From positions 1,841,860-1,905,859 of the forward strand of contig MU270015.1 in NCBI GenBank assembly GCA_021432635.1: DNA of 64,000 nt. The letters run 5' to 3'. This document shows, one piece after another, positions 10,936 to 22,665 of the stretch. Under the pieces are notes generated by a model, which was not told the origin of the DNA, made no database searches, and saw nothing but the letters and a program-made list of their open reading frames with translations. A program made the position numbers and the translations under genes. The stretch is from Thozetella sp. PMI_491 (taxonomy: Eukaryota; Ascomycota; Sordariomycetes; Chaetosphaeriales; Chaetosphaeriaceae). Each line of letters begins with the position of its first letter. The stretch's first letter is position 1.

Positions 10936-11895
10936 ATGGCGGAGACACTTGCAGAGCAGCTCGCGGTCGAGGAGGTCGGGCCAGATGAATACATGTCGAA
11001 GCATCTACCAACCAACATGGATATTATGCCCGTCGCATATGGCGGGTGCACCCTCGGCCTAGCCGTACATGCCGCTTGTCACACCGTGTCCCCGGACTTC
11101 CACTTGTACTCCGTCTTGGGGTACTACTTGGCCCCAGGACTGCTGACTGAGAAAATGAAGTGCACAGTGGAGCGCATCCGCGACACCAAGTCATTTTCGA
11201 CTCGCAGGGTGCGGGTTTCACAGACTGCTGAGGGCAGAACACGGGTGTGCATGGAACTCACGGCGGATTTTCACATCAGGGAGGAAGGAGACCTGGAGTA
11301 CTCGGGACCTCCGGCCGGCCAACACCCACCACCCGAGAAGCTGCAGACAAACGCCGAGCACGGAGCAGGGTTTCATACCCGCGGTATAATATCTCAGGAA
11401 CAATTGGAGATGCATCGTACAAGAACTGATCCATTCGGCGTCATGTGGGACATCCGACAATGTCCCGACAGCGTGGCCGGACAAAACTTGCATGGCCTGC
11501 TGAACCCCAAGACAACAAGCCAGGACCACGTCCCAACAGGTTCAAAGACGTCAGCAGAATGGGCCCGGCTCATGCAGCCCCTCGAAACACAAGCACAACA
11601 TATGAGCGCCTTGGCCTTTGTCATGGACAGCGGCCTGTCTACGCTCCCTATGATCCATGCTGATGTGTCTCTGGAAGAAGTTGCATGGACGGCTTCCCTC
11701 GACTTTGCGTTCCGCCTCATGCAACCAGTCGTGGATGTGACGAAATGGCACCTAAGCGAGCGTGTGACCAGCAGTGCTGCCGGGGGGCTGACATATGCCG
11801 AGGGCCGACTCTGGGATGCCCAAGGAAAACTGGTCGCGTCCATGACGCAACAGTCGATCTTTAAAAAGTGGAAGCCTGCAAAGTCCTCGCTGTGA
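10936..11895 (+). CDS. Acyl-CoA thioesterase II-like (double hot-dog) protein
   Basis: A single-exon gene of 319 residues. The first hot-dog domain shows GGCTLGLAVHAACHTV and then VERIRDTKSFSTRRVRVSQ, matching the GG-x-A...VERLRDGRSFxTRxVxAxQ pattern of TesB-type thioesterases. The second domain shows SLDFAFRLMQP, a GGLTYAEGRLWD loop and MTQQSIFKK, corresponding to the Asp and Gln active-site regions. The usual SLDH is SLDF here. The two domains are linked by a variable segment of about 100 residues. It would hydrolyse fatty acyl-CoA to free acid and CoA. There is no clear C-terminal peroxisomal SKL, since the end reads PAKSSL. The C-terminal SSL is only weakly PTS1-like. Confidence 0.85.
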   Translation: MAETLAEQLAVEEVGPDEYMSKHLPTNMDIMPVAYGGCTLGLAVHAACHTVSPDFHLYSVLGYYLAPGLLTEKMKCTVERIRDTKSFSTRRVRVSQTAEGRTRVCMELTADFHIREEGDLEYSGPPAGQHPPPEKLQTNAEHGAGFHTRGIISQEQLEMHRTRTDPFGVMWDIRQCPDSVAGQNLHGLLNPKTTSQDHVPTGSKTSAEWARLMQPLETQAQHMSALAFVMDSGLSTLPMIHADVSLEEVAWTASLDFAFRLMQPVVDVTKWHLSERVTSSAAGGLTYAEGRLWDAQGKLVASMTQQSIFKKWKPAKSSL

Positions 11896-12115
11896 TTAAA
11901 GGATTTACTAGAAGAGTGGCACAAAGCTAACCTAGTAGTATGGAAAAGAAGGGTGGGATACTGGAGCGGCGAGTACAGCTGCTTCTAAAGTATGAGGGTA
12001 CGTGTACACATAGATTGCTAGAAGCCGTTGCAGAGCGGTGGCAAAACCTAACAGCACCGCAGTGCTTCATTCTCCCCACCATGCCTATTAACGGCATTGA
12101 AGCTTAGATAGCCGG

Positions 12116-13847
12116 CTAGACTACATGCACGGGTATATCTTTTAAATACTCCTCGATCAACCGGGATGCCTCTCGCTGAGCTGCGTCAGCCTCTGCCGAG
12201 CGGCCGTTCTGTCGCAGCAAGTCTTCCAGTTCCCACAATTCATGCGCCAGCCGAGGGTCCATGGGACCTTGCCCGTACTTCCGCAGCGCAATGACGTTCT
12301 GCATCCTGTCGATCGCAAGCTCCTGTCCACAGGGCAGATCGACGTCGGCCTCCATTAAGATCTTTATGATATACGCCATAATTCCCGCCCGCAAGGGGGT
12401 CACACTGGCCAAGAGCTCCTTAGAATCTTCACCAGGAAGAGGATTTCCGCTGATATCGCGGGGGGATGTCTCTCGGGGGGCGTTCTCTTCAAGAATTCTG
12501 CTCTTTAGCAGGCCTGAGAGGACGCGTATCCTAGTCCTTGCCTCTCGAAAATACAAAGTGCTCCGGTGGCGAATTTCCGAGATAGTTTCCGCTCTTACAT
12601 GTTCATAGTTCTCGGGAGGCTCTCCTCTCGTAGCGCTGCTGAAAGCTTTTAATTCCGGATGCAAGTGGGTTGCCATTCCCCCGAGAAGTAAATCGTCAGT
12701 CGGCAATTTGGTTTGCACGAGTGCGAACCACTTATCCACACTCTCCAACTTTTCCTGACTGGGCTGTACCAGCACAGAGTCCCAGACTAGTCGGTAGTAG
12801 AGAAGCATAAACCGAGGGTCAACCGTGCCAAAGACAATGTCGGCATTCACTGTCCATCCTCTCTCCAACGCGGCGAGTTGGAAAGGCAAGAAGTCTTGTA
12901 GTGAGGTTGGGACAAGCCTCTCGAGGCTGCGTAGCATAGTTATCGCGGGGTGGGTGATCGGGTAACGTCTCCTCCCAAGTTCAACGAGGTAGCTAAGAAG
13001 CATTCTGAACACTTGCGCCTGGCCGAGATGCGCGAGGTTATACAGAATTTCCAATGCATTCCAGATGAACAAGGGAGCTTCGGCTTGTAGGAGCGCCTCG
13101 ATTTCTAAAAAAGCCTTGCGGGCCAGACGCCCGGCAAGAATACCCTGGCCTCTAAAGAGAAGACCTGATATGACCCGAAAGGAATAGCTTAGTCGATCTG
13201 GATCGTACGCCTTGGTCATCTTCACGGGAGCTAAGATCGGGTTGCCCGGGAGATGCGGCCATGGATACTCGGAAACTGTTGCCGATTCGAAGAAGGCAGA
13301 GCTCCAGGACCGAATATTTGTTAGGAAGGCAAAGGTTGCGGCATCGGAAGGGCCGAGATCTGGGGCATTGAGGGGCCATGAGTGTACTTCGATCCCTCGT
13401 GAGCAGTGGGTGGCAACGGGAGCTGATGCAGGCGGTGATGTCGCCAAACCCCGACATTCTGCAGCGTCAGGCCGGGTGCGTCTTGTGTTCTTGTAGAAGC
13501 CCCATTTCGTGAAGCGCTTCTTGTACATCTGGACACTTCAGCGGAGTCTGGTTAGCTCCTCTCCTCATGTAGGATAGAGATAGAGCTGCCTGCCGGATCG
13601 GCAAATAAGATGATGCTTACGTTGCTTTGAAGCCGTAGTTGTCTTCCATCTTGGCCATGACGATTCGGAGCTTTCTTCGCTCGTGTACATACATGCGCTC
13701 TATGTGCGGATATACAGCTGCCCACTCTTTTTCGCTGTGGTGCGTAGTGAGATTTGCTTTCGTGTCGGTGGATACCAGCATGACGTGCCTCGCCACCACC
13801 GGGCGAGGAGCCAGCGGAGTCGGCGATATCGACAGTGCCGCGGCCAT
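12116..13847 (-). CDS. Clr5-domain protein (putative transcription regulator)
   Basis: Two exons, 13847-13621 and 13535-12116, separated by an 85 nt GTAAGC...GAAG intron; 548 residues. The splice rebuilds an intact Clr5 domain across the junction. The N-terminal side gives EWAAVYPHIERMYVHERRKL and MEDNYGFKAT, and the second exon continues VQMYKKRFTKWGFYKN. This matches the Clr5 pattern of a conserved W, an H/E-rich helix, GFKAT and YKxRFxKWG. The start at 13847 (ATCATGGCC) is preferred to the longer in-frame ATG at 13997. The rest, about 450 residues, is helical with no recognised domain. In fungi the Clr5 domain occurs in regulators, sometimes joined to ankyrin or TPR repeats. It is divergent from the SDR gene on the right and may control it. 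Confidence 0.85.
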
Positions 13848-14485
13848 GATGATGCGGGGTTGCGTGGGAGAACTTTTTGCTCGGTCCTCACTGGACACAA
13901 GATGAGCCAGGAAAAAGGAGACGAGGACTGTCCCGAAATTGTGGAAAAGCTGATGGTGAGGCTTCGGGAAACTGGTCCAGACGTCGCGTGGGGACAACGG
14001 ATTTAGCTCCGATCCGGCATGTACAGGTACTTTGGCGTTTCGAAGGCAGTGCCGGCATCTGGAACTAAATTCCAGATCTCAATTGGATAGAACACCCCGG
14101 CACTAAAGCTTCTAGTGGGCTTTTCTGACAAAAGCCAATAAAAGGGCCTGAAAAAGTTCTCAGTGGGGACTCTGCCTAGCGTTTGATGATGTACTCTACC
14201 TCGGGATCCGCGAGAGAAAGCGCTACGGGGATCATCGACTATTGCGGTTCAACGAATCGTATGGGGGGAAAAGGTTCCTCAAGAGTCACGAAAGACGAAC
14301 TTAGAAAGTGCACCTTGCTATGTTTTGTAATGAAGGAGCGCAGTGGTTCAGATGTGTATATAAATGATGGCTTTTGAGACACTTGTGCCTCCAAGCGAAC
14401 AACCAGTACTCGACTAGTATATCACTTCCCTTCCTTTCTTTGTCCATCAACTCTATCAGTTCTATATATTCAGCGAGCCGTCACC
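13848..14485. other. Divergent promoter region, Clr5 gene and SDR gene
   Basis: 638 bp separate the two start codons. A TATATAAA box at 14357-14364 points toward the SDR gene, followed by a pyrimidine-rich stretch (about 14415-14450) typical of fungal transcription starts. No other gene is seen. Confidence 0.5.
14357..14364 (+). promoter_or_regulatory. TATA box of the SDR gene
   Basis: TATATAAA about 120 bp upstream of the ATG at 14486, followed by a CT-rich leader. Confidence 0.5.
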
Positions 14486-15584
14486 ATGTCGGCCAATATG
14501 AAAGAGATCGCAGCACGTCAAACCAGTTTCTCGGGAATCATCCGCAAGCAAGTTTGTCACCGTGTGCCCCAGATCCCGGCTCATGTCAGCCTTCGCGGGA
14601 AAACCGCCGTCGTGACGGGTTCAAACTGTGGGCTTGGTCTCGAATGCGCTCGGCAATTCTTGCAACTCGAGGCAGAGAGGGTGATACTTGCCGTACGGAG
14701 CCAGTCGAAAGGTGACGCAGCCGCAAATCAGCTCCGGGCTGAGCACCCGAAGGCCAGCATTGAAGTCTGGATACTCGACATGGAATCCGTCCAATCTGTC
14801 CGCAGCTTCGCCGCTCGTTGCGAGACCTTGGACAGTCTTGACGTTGTCGTCTTGAATGCTGGGTGCGGCAAGCAGGTATTCCAACGCTGCGATGGAGGCA
14901 AAGGACGAGAAATCACGCTACAGGTCAACTATCTCTCCACAGCACTTCTCACGCTCCTCCTCGTCCCGATTCTAAAGGCGAAGAGAAAGTCCTCTCCCGC
15001 GCGCCTAACAATTGTTACTTCGGATATGGCATACTACGCCAAGATGAACGAGCCTGCTACGAGCATTCTAGGCGATATGGATTCAAAGGAGGGATTCGAA
15101 GGGATGGCTCAGTATGGCAAAAGCAAGCTGCTAGTCACCATGTTCGTGTCGAAGCTCCCAGAGGTCGTCGACACCAGCGATGTAATCATCAATGCAGTCA
15201 ATCCCAGTGCAGTTCGAGGCACCGATTTGATGCGCGATGCAAAAGGCCAATACCTTGCGCAGGCGTTCGTGTACACCTCCAATGCTCTCCTGGGGCGGAA
15301 TCTCGTCGATGGAACGCGGCAATATGTACACTCTGCATTGGTACTTGGTAAAGAGAGCCACGGGTCTTGGACCGACTGGGAAATTAGGCCGTGAGTATCA
15401 TTGCCCCTAGAGATCCCCCCCCCGAGCAGACTACCGTACAGTCACTGACACCAACGATGGCAGATACCCTCCTTCCATGTACACGGAACTTGGATATTCT
15501 TTAACGGAAAGACTGTGGAAGGAAACATTGGTTGAGCTCGGTATCACAGATATTAAGGCGGCACTTGAAGGGGTGCAGAGGTAA
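14486..15584 (+). CDS. Short-chain dehydrogenase/reductase
   Basis: Two exons, 14486-15390 and 15464-15584, with a 73 nt GTGAGT...GCAG intron; 341 residues. The start has a good context (TCACCATGTC). The cofactor motif is TGSNCGLG at residues 44-51 (TGxxxGxG), followed by LNAG at about 123-126, a TSD serine at 179, and the catalytic Tyr210-x3-Lys214 in YGKSK. This is a classical-type SDR active site, close to the retinol dehydrogenase/WW-oxidoreductase-like fungal SDRs. It would oxidise or reduce a hydroxyl/carbonyl with NAD(P)(H); substrate unknown. The second exon supplies the C-terminal SMYTELGYSLTERLWKETL segment typical of this subgroup, which supports the splice. It shares its promoter region with the Clr5 gene. 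Confidence 0.9.
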
Positions 15585-17382
15585 AATGCTCGTGTATATT
15601 CTAATTGCCCTCTAGCTAGCTCATTCCGGTCATATTTCCCATAGAAAACATAGATAGACATTGTTATTCTTCATTTATTGGTTTATTCAAACATTTCATA
15701 CTAGGGGATTAAAAGATACTTTCGGAAAGGAGGCCTTTTGTTCGTGGATCGGTGAGCGATGATGATATCCCAGATCTCTGGATAATAGCTACAGTTGTTT
15801 TTCCTATTCAGGAATAGCTTTGCGGAAATTACGCGACGCCATGCAATTCTCGTAGAGGGTAGCGTACTTGCTGTACAGCTTCTTGGACTGGGATCCCGCA
15901 AAGGAGTAAAGCGAGAGGTCTGCCTGGACGTTGGAGGTCAGGCCGAACTTGTAGGTTGGGGAGTATCTTCCGAGGAGAGACAGCTGGTAAGTAGGCGCCA
16001 GTGTTAGGTAAGAACCTCAGGGTACTTAACCATGCCTCAGTAGTTATCGGAAAGCTTAAGTTACCGAACCTTAGAGCTTAAATTCAGAGGCTCATTTGTC
16101 TTCCGCAAGCGTGACTCGTTGGCTGATAAGCGCACAAATGGACTAACTTCACAACAATGCATACGATGTATGCCCCATGCAATATCTATCCTCCGGGCAT
16201 ACCGGCAATACAGAAAAAGCCGTAATAAAATTTACCTGGGCGCATGCTACCCCTTTCTCTCCTGCTGAATATCTTCCAGAATTTCCCCCGGAGCCGCCCT
16301 CAGTTAGCAGGTCACCTGGCGAACTCAAGCTTCAATGTGTAACGACATTCGTGGAGAAGCTGGGCTATTGACTCGCACACTATACTTTATTGGCGCCCCT
16401 TCAACACCCACGCTTCGTTCCCTTAGACAACGCAACCCTAGTACCTCGAATACGAAAAGCTTGAATATATACTTCGGGCTACGCTTCACTCGGATACCTC
16501 AGTTGCTATTCATCTCCTACAAATTGTTTCCTTTAAGTGAATAAAAAATTACAATTTGGAAACTCCGGCCACTACAGCTTATCAAGATCTATAGTATTAC
16601 TAGAGCCCAAATGATGCAGCGGGCTGTACTTCAGGACGGCGTGTACGCGTGAGATGAAACTGACACATTCGGCACCTCAAGGGTTTAGCTAACAGTAATT
16701 TTCTAAGGAAATCACGTGAATTTCGCTTGAAGAAAACCGGTGCCTAATGCCCGACATTTCCTGAGTTTGCTGGAAGGAGGCCAAGCAAGAAAGTTCATGG
16801 ATTTGAGGAAAAAATATGTGTCTTATCCGACCGATCTTGTAATGTATCTACGCCCCCCGCAGCAAACAGACCAGGCTTGGTTGAACTCAGTTGTACGGTT
16901 GGCAGTAACTCAGGACTTACACAATGCATGCGTTTCTGTCGCTGCTGTAGTCAAATATATAGCCATATAAACGACTGCAGCAAGCCAACAGAGTATGTTA
17001 AGGAGGGGGGTTGTCGTAAGATGCTCGCCTGCAGCCACTTGTAGGCCGATGAACATACGGGTTTGGAATTTCGGGATACCTTATATGATGCTATGGTGGG
17101 AGATCTTTACACTGTGTCGCTTAGTACTCAAGAATTTTCGGGTCGTCCCCGAATAGTGGCGCACTCCAAGCCTGAACCCCGCACCAAGAGCGATGAATAT
17201 CGGCACTGAAGCTTCCCCCATACTAGTTTCTCATTAGTCGGGCGGACAAAGACCGAAATGGGTCCGGGCATGGTCCGACTGCATCGGACGATCTTAAAGA
17301 AGTTGGAACGCTCGCTCAGCGACAGCATGAACATGACCAATAATTACCCCATGTCTGAGGTTAGGCCCCAAACTCCCCAACA
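15585..17382. other. Intergenic region, 1.8 kb
   Basis: No gene can be supported. The longest open frames are under 80 codons, with no motif. This should contain the 3' end of the SDR transcript and the promoter of the SMP-30 gene. Confidence 0.5.
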
Positions 17383-18384
17383 ATGAACTTTTACCCTCCG
17401 CCCCCGGTTATCGAAGCACAGCTGCACGTACGCATCCCGGATGCCGTGCGATGCATCGGCCAAGACTCGGAATGGAGGGGAGGCTTCGCTCGGAAGTTTC
17501 AGTACATCTTCCTCGAAGGGCCCGTAGCTGACGAGAGTGGGAATCTATACGTTGTCGATATACCTTATGGGAGGATACTGAAGGTTGACCCACAGAAAAA
17601 TGTCACCGTATGCTGTACCTGGGATGGCGAACCCAACGGCTTGGTAGGGACGCAGGATGGCGTGCTGTTGATCGCGGACTATAAGCAGGCATGTCTCTAA
17701 ATCCGGACTGGCGTCTTTGTTCTTTTGCTAATCTAAACTGAGCTGGTATAGGGCATTCTGTCTTTTGACCCTGCCACGGGTGAGGTCACACCCAAGCTCA
17801 CCAGAAAGAACCTGGAGCGATTCAAGGGACCCAATGACCTGGTTCTAGACAGCAAGGGCAACCTCTACTTCACAGACCAAGGTCAAACCGGCATGACGGA
17901 TCAGACGGGTAGGGTCTACCGCCTCTCGCCAGATGGCAAACTCGACACCCTGGTAGACAACGGCATCTCGCCCAACGGCTTGGTATTGTCTCTGGACGAA
18001 CGCTTCTTGTTTGTGGCTATGACCCGCTCGAACCAGGTATGGCGGCTACCTCTGCATCCAGATGGGACGACGTCCAAGGTTGGGGTCTTCTTTCAGTCGT
18101 TCGGAAACGCCGGGCCGGATGGCCTGGCCCTGGACGAGGAAGGCAACTTGTTCATTTGTCACCCGAGCTTAGGAAGCATCTTCGTGGTTGATCCAAATGG
18201 GGTCCCGAAGGCCCGTATCGTGAGCGGAACTGAAGGCATTAATTTGACCAATTGCTGTTTCGGAGGCCCGGGCCATAAAACTTTATATATCACCGACAGC
18301 TTGGAAGGCAACATCCAGAAAGTCGACTGGCATTGTCGGGGAGCAGTGCCGCCCCCGAAGCTCCATGCACCTCGGTCTACTTGA
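17383..18384 (+). CDS. SMP-30/gluconolactonase family lactonohydrolase
   Basis: Two exons, 17383-17688 and 17752-18384; 312 residues. The 63 nt intron begins with GC (CAG|GCATGT) and ends TATAG. The GC donor is the only one that keeps frame and gives ADYKQGILSFDPATG. The six-bladed propeller family ligands are all present: Glu45 in FLEGP, Asn130 in GPNDL, Asn177 in SPNGL and Asp225 in GPDGLALD, the usual metal-binding set. Each blade carries the Asp-x-x-Gly-Asn-Leu signature (DESGNLYV, DSKGNLYF, DEEGNLFI). It would hydrolyse a sugar-acid or related lactone in the cytosol; no signal peptide is seen. Convergent with the GH28 gene, it sits at the edge of a likely carbohydrate-acid catabolic group that also includes a transporter, a hydroxyacid dehydrogenase and a second lactonase-like enzyme. 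Confidence 0.88.
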
Positions 18385-18657
18385 CCACAGAATCGATGGT
18401 GGAATGGGGCAAGTTGATGGTGGCTATACAAAGCCAATAGAAAGTTCCTGGCTTACGAGTCCATGCAATGCCTCAAGGTCAGGATTAAATATCCTTACCG
18501 TTTTCCGAGCCCATAGCCTGTTTGACTTTCGTTGCCATACCGGTAGACCGAGTCCGTCACGCTTTTCTGGAAAGTTCCATTCGTATTCACCTCTACTAAA
18601 AGGTGCTCTTTGGGTACTAAAATATCAACACGAATTGATAGGAACAGTCTATTGTGG

Positions 18658-20115
18658 CTATTGCGAGGTATTATCCTGAACTGTACAATTAACGCCCGTA
18701 ATATGGTCAACATTATCGCAATAAATGCCCGCCTCGGCACCACTGTACGTCAGGTCCAGATCGGTGATTGTAATGTCATCGCAGTGCGCTGCGCCAGAGC
18801 AGTTGAACGAGACTCCATACGGAGAGCTGACATAGCCCGACACTTCGTGGAAGCTCAACTCGCTAAACTGGAGCGTCGACGTGTCACAGTAGTTCGCCTG
18901 ATCTGCGACCTTGTAGTAGCATTTGTTGACATATACCGCCTTGGTCGTATTCTCGACCCTGAGATTGTCGAAGGTTATGTTCCATACTCGACCAGTCCCG
19001 CCACCGCCACCCTGCGGAGGCGAGCCCTCGGCGACGCCCACCCAGGACTTGAAATAAGCACCACCGGACACACCTGCTCCGCCGTACTTGGGACTGATAT
19101 TCTGTGATACCGTGATGTTGCTCGCGGAAACATTAGCGATATAGTCTGGAGCTGTAGCATATTGGCCAATGCTACCGAAGGCGATACCTCCACCCACACA
19201 GGTCATGTTACGAAACACCATGTTGGTAGAGTTACCCTTGGGCGCAAGACAGTCGTCGCCACCATGGAAGACCCAATCAGCTGTCGTCAAGCCATTCACG
19301 CGGATCGAGTCCAGCCCGTCTACATTCACCTCATAGTTGAGGCCAGCAGCTCCTGCAGCGGGGTCCGTATTGGTACCGTTGATGTAGATGCCAGTCAGTT
19401 TTATGTCGTACGAGTCCTGGAGGTAGAATGTCCAGAATTGCCCCTGGCGAACGGTGAAATCCTTGACTGTCGCGTTGGTGCTGTTGACCAAGGAGAGGCA
19501 TATCGGCCTTCCGAACTGGTTGCTTTGCCCGGCAGCACGGCCGTACCACGCCTGGCCATTGCCAAGGATACCTCCTTGCTGCCAGCCTCCTCCGGTAATG
19601 ACGTAATCCTCGCCTTCCACGATCCATGCGGTGCTCTGGTTTTGAAACTCAATGCGGTGCGAGTTGTCAATCCAGTAGCCCAAATCGGGCGTAAAAGAGA
19701 GGGTGCCGAAGACGTTGAGGGTCGCCCGCACGAGCTTCATATATAGGCGGCTGCTAATCGTGTAGACATAAGGAGCCGGGAGCTCGATGACACCATCTTC
19801 ACCACACGCTTCGGCCGCCGCCATAATCTGAGGTGCATCGTCACGGCCCCAGCCCAGCGGTGTGACGGTACAAACAGAGATCGTGGATGCGGGAGTGGGA
19901 GGTGAGCGCGACGTGGTGCTGCCACCCAGAGTGTATCCCGCTGGGGCGGAGAGTGTAACAGTGATCTGTGGCGCGGATACGGAGATGGTAGAAAAGTCCG
20001 GATATATGGTGGTGGCGGTCAATGGGCTTGTCACCCTGCTAGTACTGCATCTGCTGGCCCGGGTGAGAGGCGCTGCAAGCAATAAAGCGCTACTTAGTGA
20101 GAGAGCAGACACCAT
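18658..20115 (-). CDS. Secreted glycoside hydrolase family 28 (pectinase-like)
   Basis: A single-exon gene of 485 residues. The ATG at 20115 is chosen because the frame upstream has no ATG and because it opens a signal peptide (MVSALSLSSALLLAAPLTRA). A Ser/Thr-rich segment follows, then the right-handed beta-helix. GH28 landmarks are NTDP at about 249-252 (usual NTDG), HGGDDC with the catalytic Asp pair at about 287-288, and GGGIAFGSIGQY at about 309-320. The catalytic His of polygalacturonases (GGHG) is replaced by Gly, and the RIK substrate-binding triad is replaced by YFKSW. Both changes point away from homogalacturonan and toward rhamnogalacturonan- or xylogalacturonan-type branches, though this is inference. 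Many N-glycosylation sites fit secretion. It lies next to a sugar transporter and a lactonase. Confidence 0.88.
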   Translation of the reverse strand: MVSALSLSSALLLAAPLTRASRCSTSRVTSPLTATTIYPDFSTISVSAPQITVTLSAPAGYTLGGSTTSRSPPTPASTISVCTVTPLGWGRDDAPQIMAAAEACGEDGVIELPAPYVYTISSRLYMKLVRATLNVFGTLSFTPDLGYWIDNSHRIEFQNQSTAWIVEGEDYVITGGGWQQGGILGNGQAWYGRAAGQSNQFGRPICLSLVNSTNATVKDFTVRQGQFWTFYLQDSYDIKLTGIYINGTNTDPAAGAAGLNYEVNVDGLDSIRVNGLTTADWVFHGGDDCLAPKGNSTNMVFRNMTCVGGGIAFGSIGQYATAPDYIANVSASNITVSQNISPKYGGAGVSGGAYFKSWVGVAEGSPPQGGGGGTGRVWNITFDNLRVENTTKAVYVNKCYYKVADQANYCDTSTLQFSELSFHEVSGYVSSPYGVSFNCSGAAHCDDITITDLDLTYSGAEAGIYCDNVDHITGVNCTVQDNTSQ

Positions 20116-20862
20116 TCTTGGAAGGAGGATTTGTCCCGCTGTGAGGGCGGCGGAACTTTTAAGGGTCTGCGTTTGACGTCGCACTCTTAGCTTATTTACG
20201 GCAGCTGCTGGGACGTCGTAGAGCAGATGGGCATCACGCCTTGAATATATATATATGTGTGTGTGTGGGTAGGTTCCACCAAGCTTGGCTCGAAATCTTG
20301 TTGCAGTTGAAGTGCCCGAGAAGCCGGGCTGTATGGGTCCGAAGACTTCGCCCTGATTCTACACGGTAGCAAGGGTAGCAGTCTAGAGAGCGAGGTGAGC
20401 ATGGTCTAGAGGTGGGGGGGAGTTGTGAGGCCCCACGGAAGTAATATTATGTGCCCACTTAGGTACGTCTACAACTAGCGAATGCCAAACCCGGAGCTCC
20501 ACCACGTGGACTGAGGGGTTCAAGACGCGGTCCACACATGCCGCTGAAATGTCTTGATACGGATATCATGGGATAAACGTGGAGAGCAGTAGCTTATCCT
20601 AGCATGAAAGCAATTGAGAAAACTGCGATTTCCTATATTGAGCACACACTTGCGGAAGACAATTTGCCGATACCGGCCTGTCAACCACTACGCCACTGCA
20701 TACCTTGCCGAGGAAGGTAGATGGTATACCACCAAATGTAGGTTACTAATAAACAATCAAGGAAGCTACAAAGTCAGACTAAGGATGGACATACCATCGG
20801 ACCATGCTATGTACCATATTGAGAGTAACAGCTAGGCACTGAGGTGTGTCCTCAAAAGTATC
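20116..20862. other. Intergenic region with a (TA)n(TG)n microsatellite
   Basis: No gene is seen. A short TATATATATA-TGTGTGTGTG tract lies at about 20245-20268. It is about 130-150 bp upstream of the GH28 start and may serve as its TATA region. Confidence 0.5.
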
Positions 20863-22665
20863 CTAGTTGACATGCTTGACAATACCCGCTTCAACCGCCT
20901 TCTCAGATAAATCTTTGTCATCTGGATCTCGGCCTCCCGCCTTCATATCTTCATACCTGGGATACGCAACTTTGTGCACCGTGTACCACGGCCGCTCAAA
21001 CAGCTTGTCCATGCTTTCCAGGGAGCGGCCTGCGGTTTCGGGCATGGCGAAGTACACATAGACAAGTGAAATCGTGCAGATAGAGAGGAAGAAGATGAAG
21101 GCTCCGTAGCGGTTGGTGCCCGCCAGCATGGATGGCATCGCGCGCGAGCAGCCGAAGTAGTTGGCCCAGTGGACGGCCATTCCGATTGACACATTGACGG
21201 ACCGGATGCGTAGCGGGAAGATCTCGGCCGAGATGAGATATGGAATGGAGAACCAACCGATCGACCAGGCCACTGCATGGAAGTAAATGGCAACAATTGC
21301 CGTTCGGCTAGCGGCCAGGGCAGACGGGCTAGCCTCGATGGCTGCGGTGCTCCAGCCATTAGTGACACCGAGATATGCCCCGACATAGGCGAGCGTAATA
21401 ATCTGCATGACGATGCCGGTAAGGAGCGAGCGGCGACGGCCAATAAAGTCAATCACCACCAACGAAAAGATAAGAGTCGACATGAACTTGACAATGGCAT
21501 AGATACCGGTTGCGAGGAAGCTCTGCTCCGTGCTAGCGATGCCCAAGTACCCGAAGATGGTCGGGCTGTATTGTGTGATGCCGTTCGCGCCGGACCATTG
21601 GCCGAAGACATGACAGAGGAACATGAGGAAAAAGCGCCGACGGTTTTCTACCGTGGCAAACGTCTCTCTCACTAGGTCGAAGACGGTGCTACCTGCTACT
21701 GCCTCAATCTCTTGGTTCAGCTGCGCCTCGATCGCGTTGAATTCGGCCATGACGAACGGGTGGTCTTCGGGCAGCTGGCGGAACCGTCCCAGTGTGGCTA
21801 GAGCCTGGGACCGCTTATTCTGAGCTAAGAGGAACCGCGGCGTCTCGGGCGTGAAGTGGCAGCCCACAAGCCATATGACCGCTGGGACAAGCTGGAGGGC
21901 GGTAGGAAGCATCCATTGCTTCGAGGTATTGGCAAAACTCTTGGTGACGCCGTAGTTGATGAAGAAGCCGAGGACTACACCTAGCTGCTGGCAGCATGCA
22001 TACTGAACAGTCAAGATCCCGCGGATAGACTGGGGCGCAATCTGTAATTCACAAGTCCGTTAGTAAAATGCCTTGGTCCAAGTCCGAAGAGGTTTTGGAC
22101 ACACCTCTGCGATGTACATGGACGGTATGACAGTCGTAGCTCCGATGCCAATGCCTGATATGAACCTAGACGCATATAAGGCGCTGAGATTGCCGTTGCT
22201 AAATGTCTGTCCGAGGACGCCGCCGATGTAGAAGAGAGTGAGAAACTGAAAAGTGCGTATCCGCCCGAGCTTCTGTGTAAGGTAGATGCATGCCAGGCAT
22301 CCGAATACGGCGCCGGCGGTGGCTATTGAGACGATCCATCCCTTCGTGTCTGCATAGGCATTATCGGATAGCTGGTCGAGGTGGAAGGTCTTCTTGAACA
22401 CGCTCATGACTACCACCGAGGCAATATTTCCTGTAGCCGTTAAAGAGACTACCAGTTAGAAACGGCGGAAAAGAGTGAAAGGGATGCGCAAGGTGGATGG
22501 GTGGAACACGCTGAATAGGGGGTTCTACTTGCCTTCGTCGAAACCCTTAGCAACGCCGGAGAAACTCCAGATGCAGGTGCATGCAATGAGGTAAAAGTTG
22601 AAGATCTCTCGAGGACTCTCTTTGATCGCCGCCCTGGTGGCAGCAATCAGATTCGGATTCGCCAT
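20863..22665 (-). CDS. MFS sugar transporter (sugar porter family)
   Basis: Three exons: 22665-22533, 22430-22105 and 22041-20863; 545 residues. Intron 1 (102 nt) has a GC donor in the favoured context AAG|GCAAGT and is the only join that keeps frame (GFDEG-NIASVV). Intron 2 (63 nt) is GTGTGT...TTACAG. Sugar porter signatures are a GRIR/R-like loop after TM2 (KLGRIRTF), RFISGIGIG, PETPRFLLA, GRRRSLL and the C-terminal PETAGRSLESMDKLF. Twelve membrane segments are expected. It would be a proton-coupled importer of a sugar or small oligosaccharide at the plasma membrane; the lactose/hexose subtype cannot be told. Its place between a GH28 and a 2-hydroxyacid dehydrogenase suggests uptake of pectin-derived sugars. 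Confidence 0.9.
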
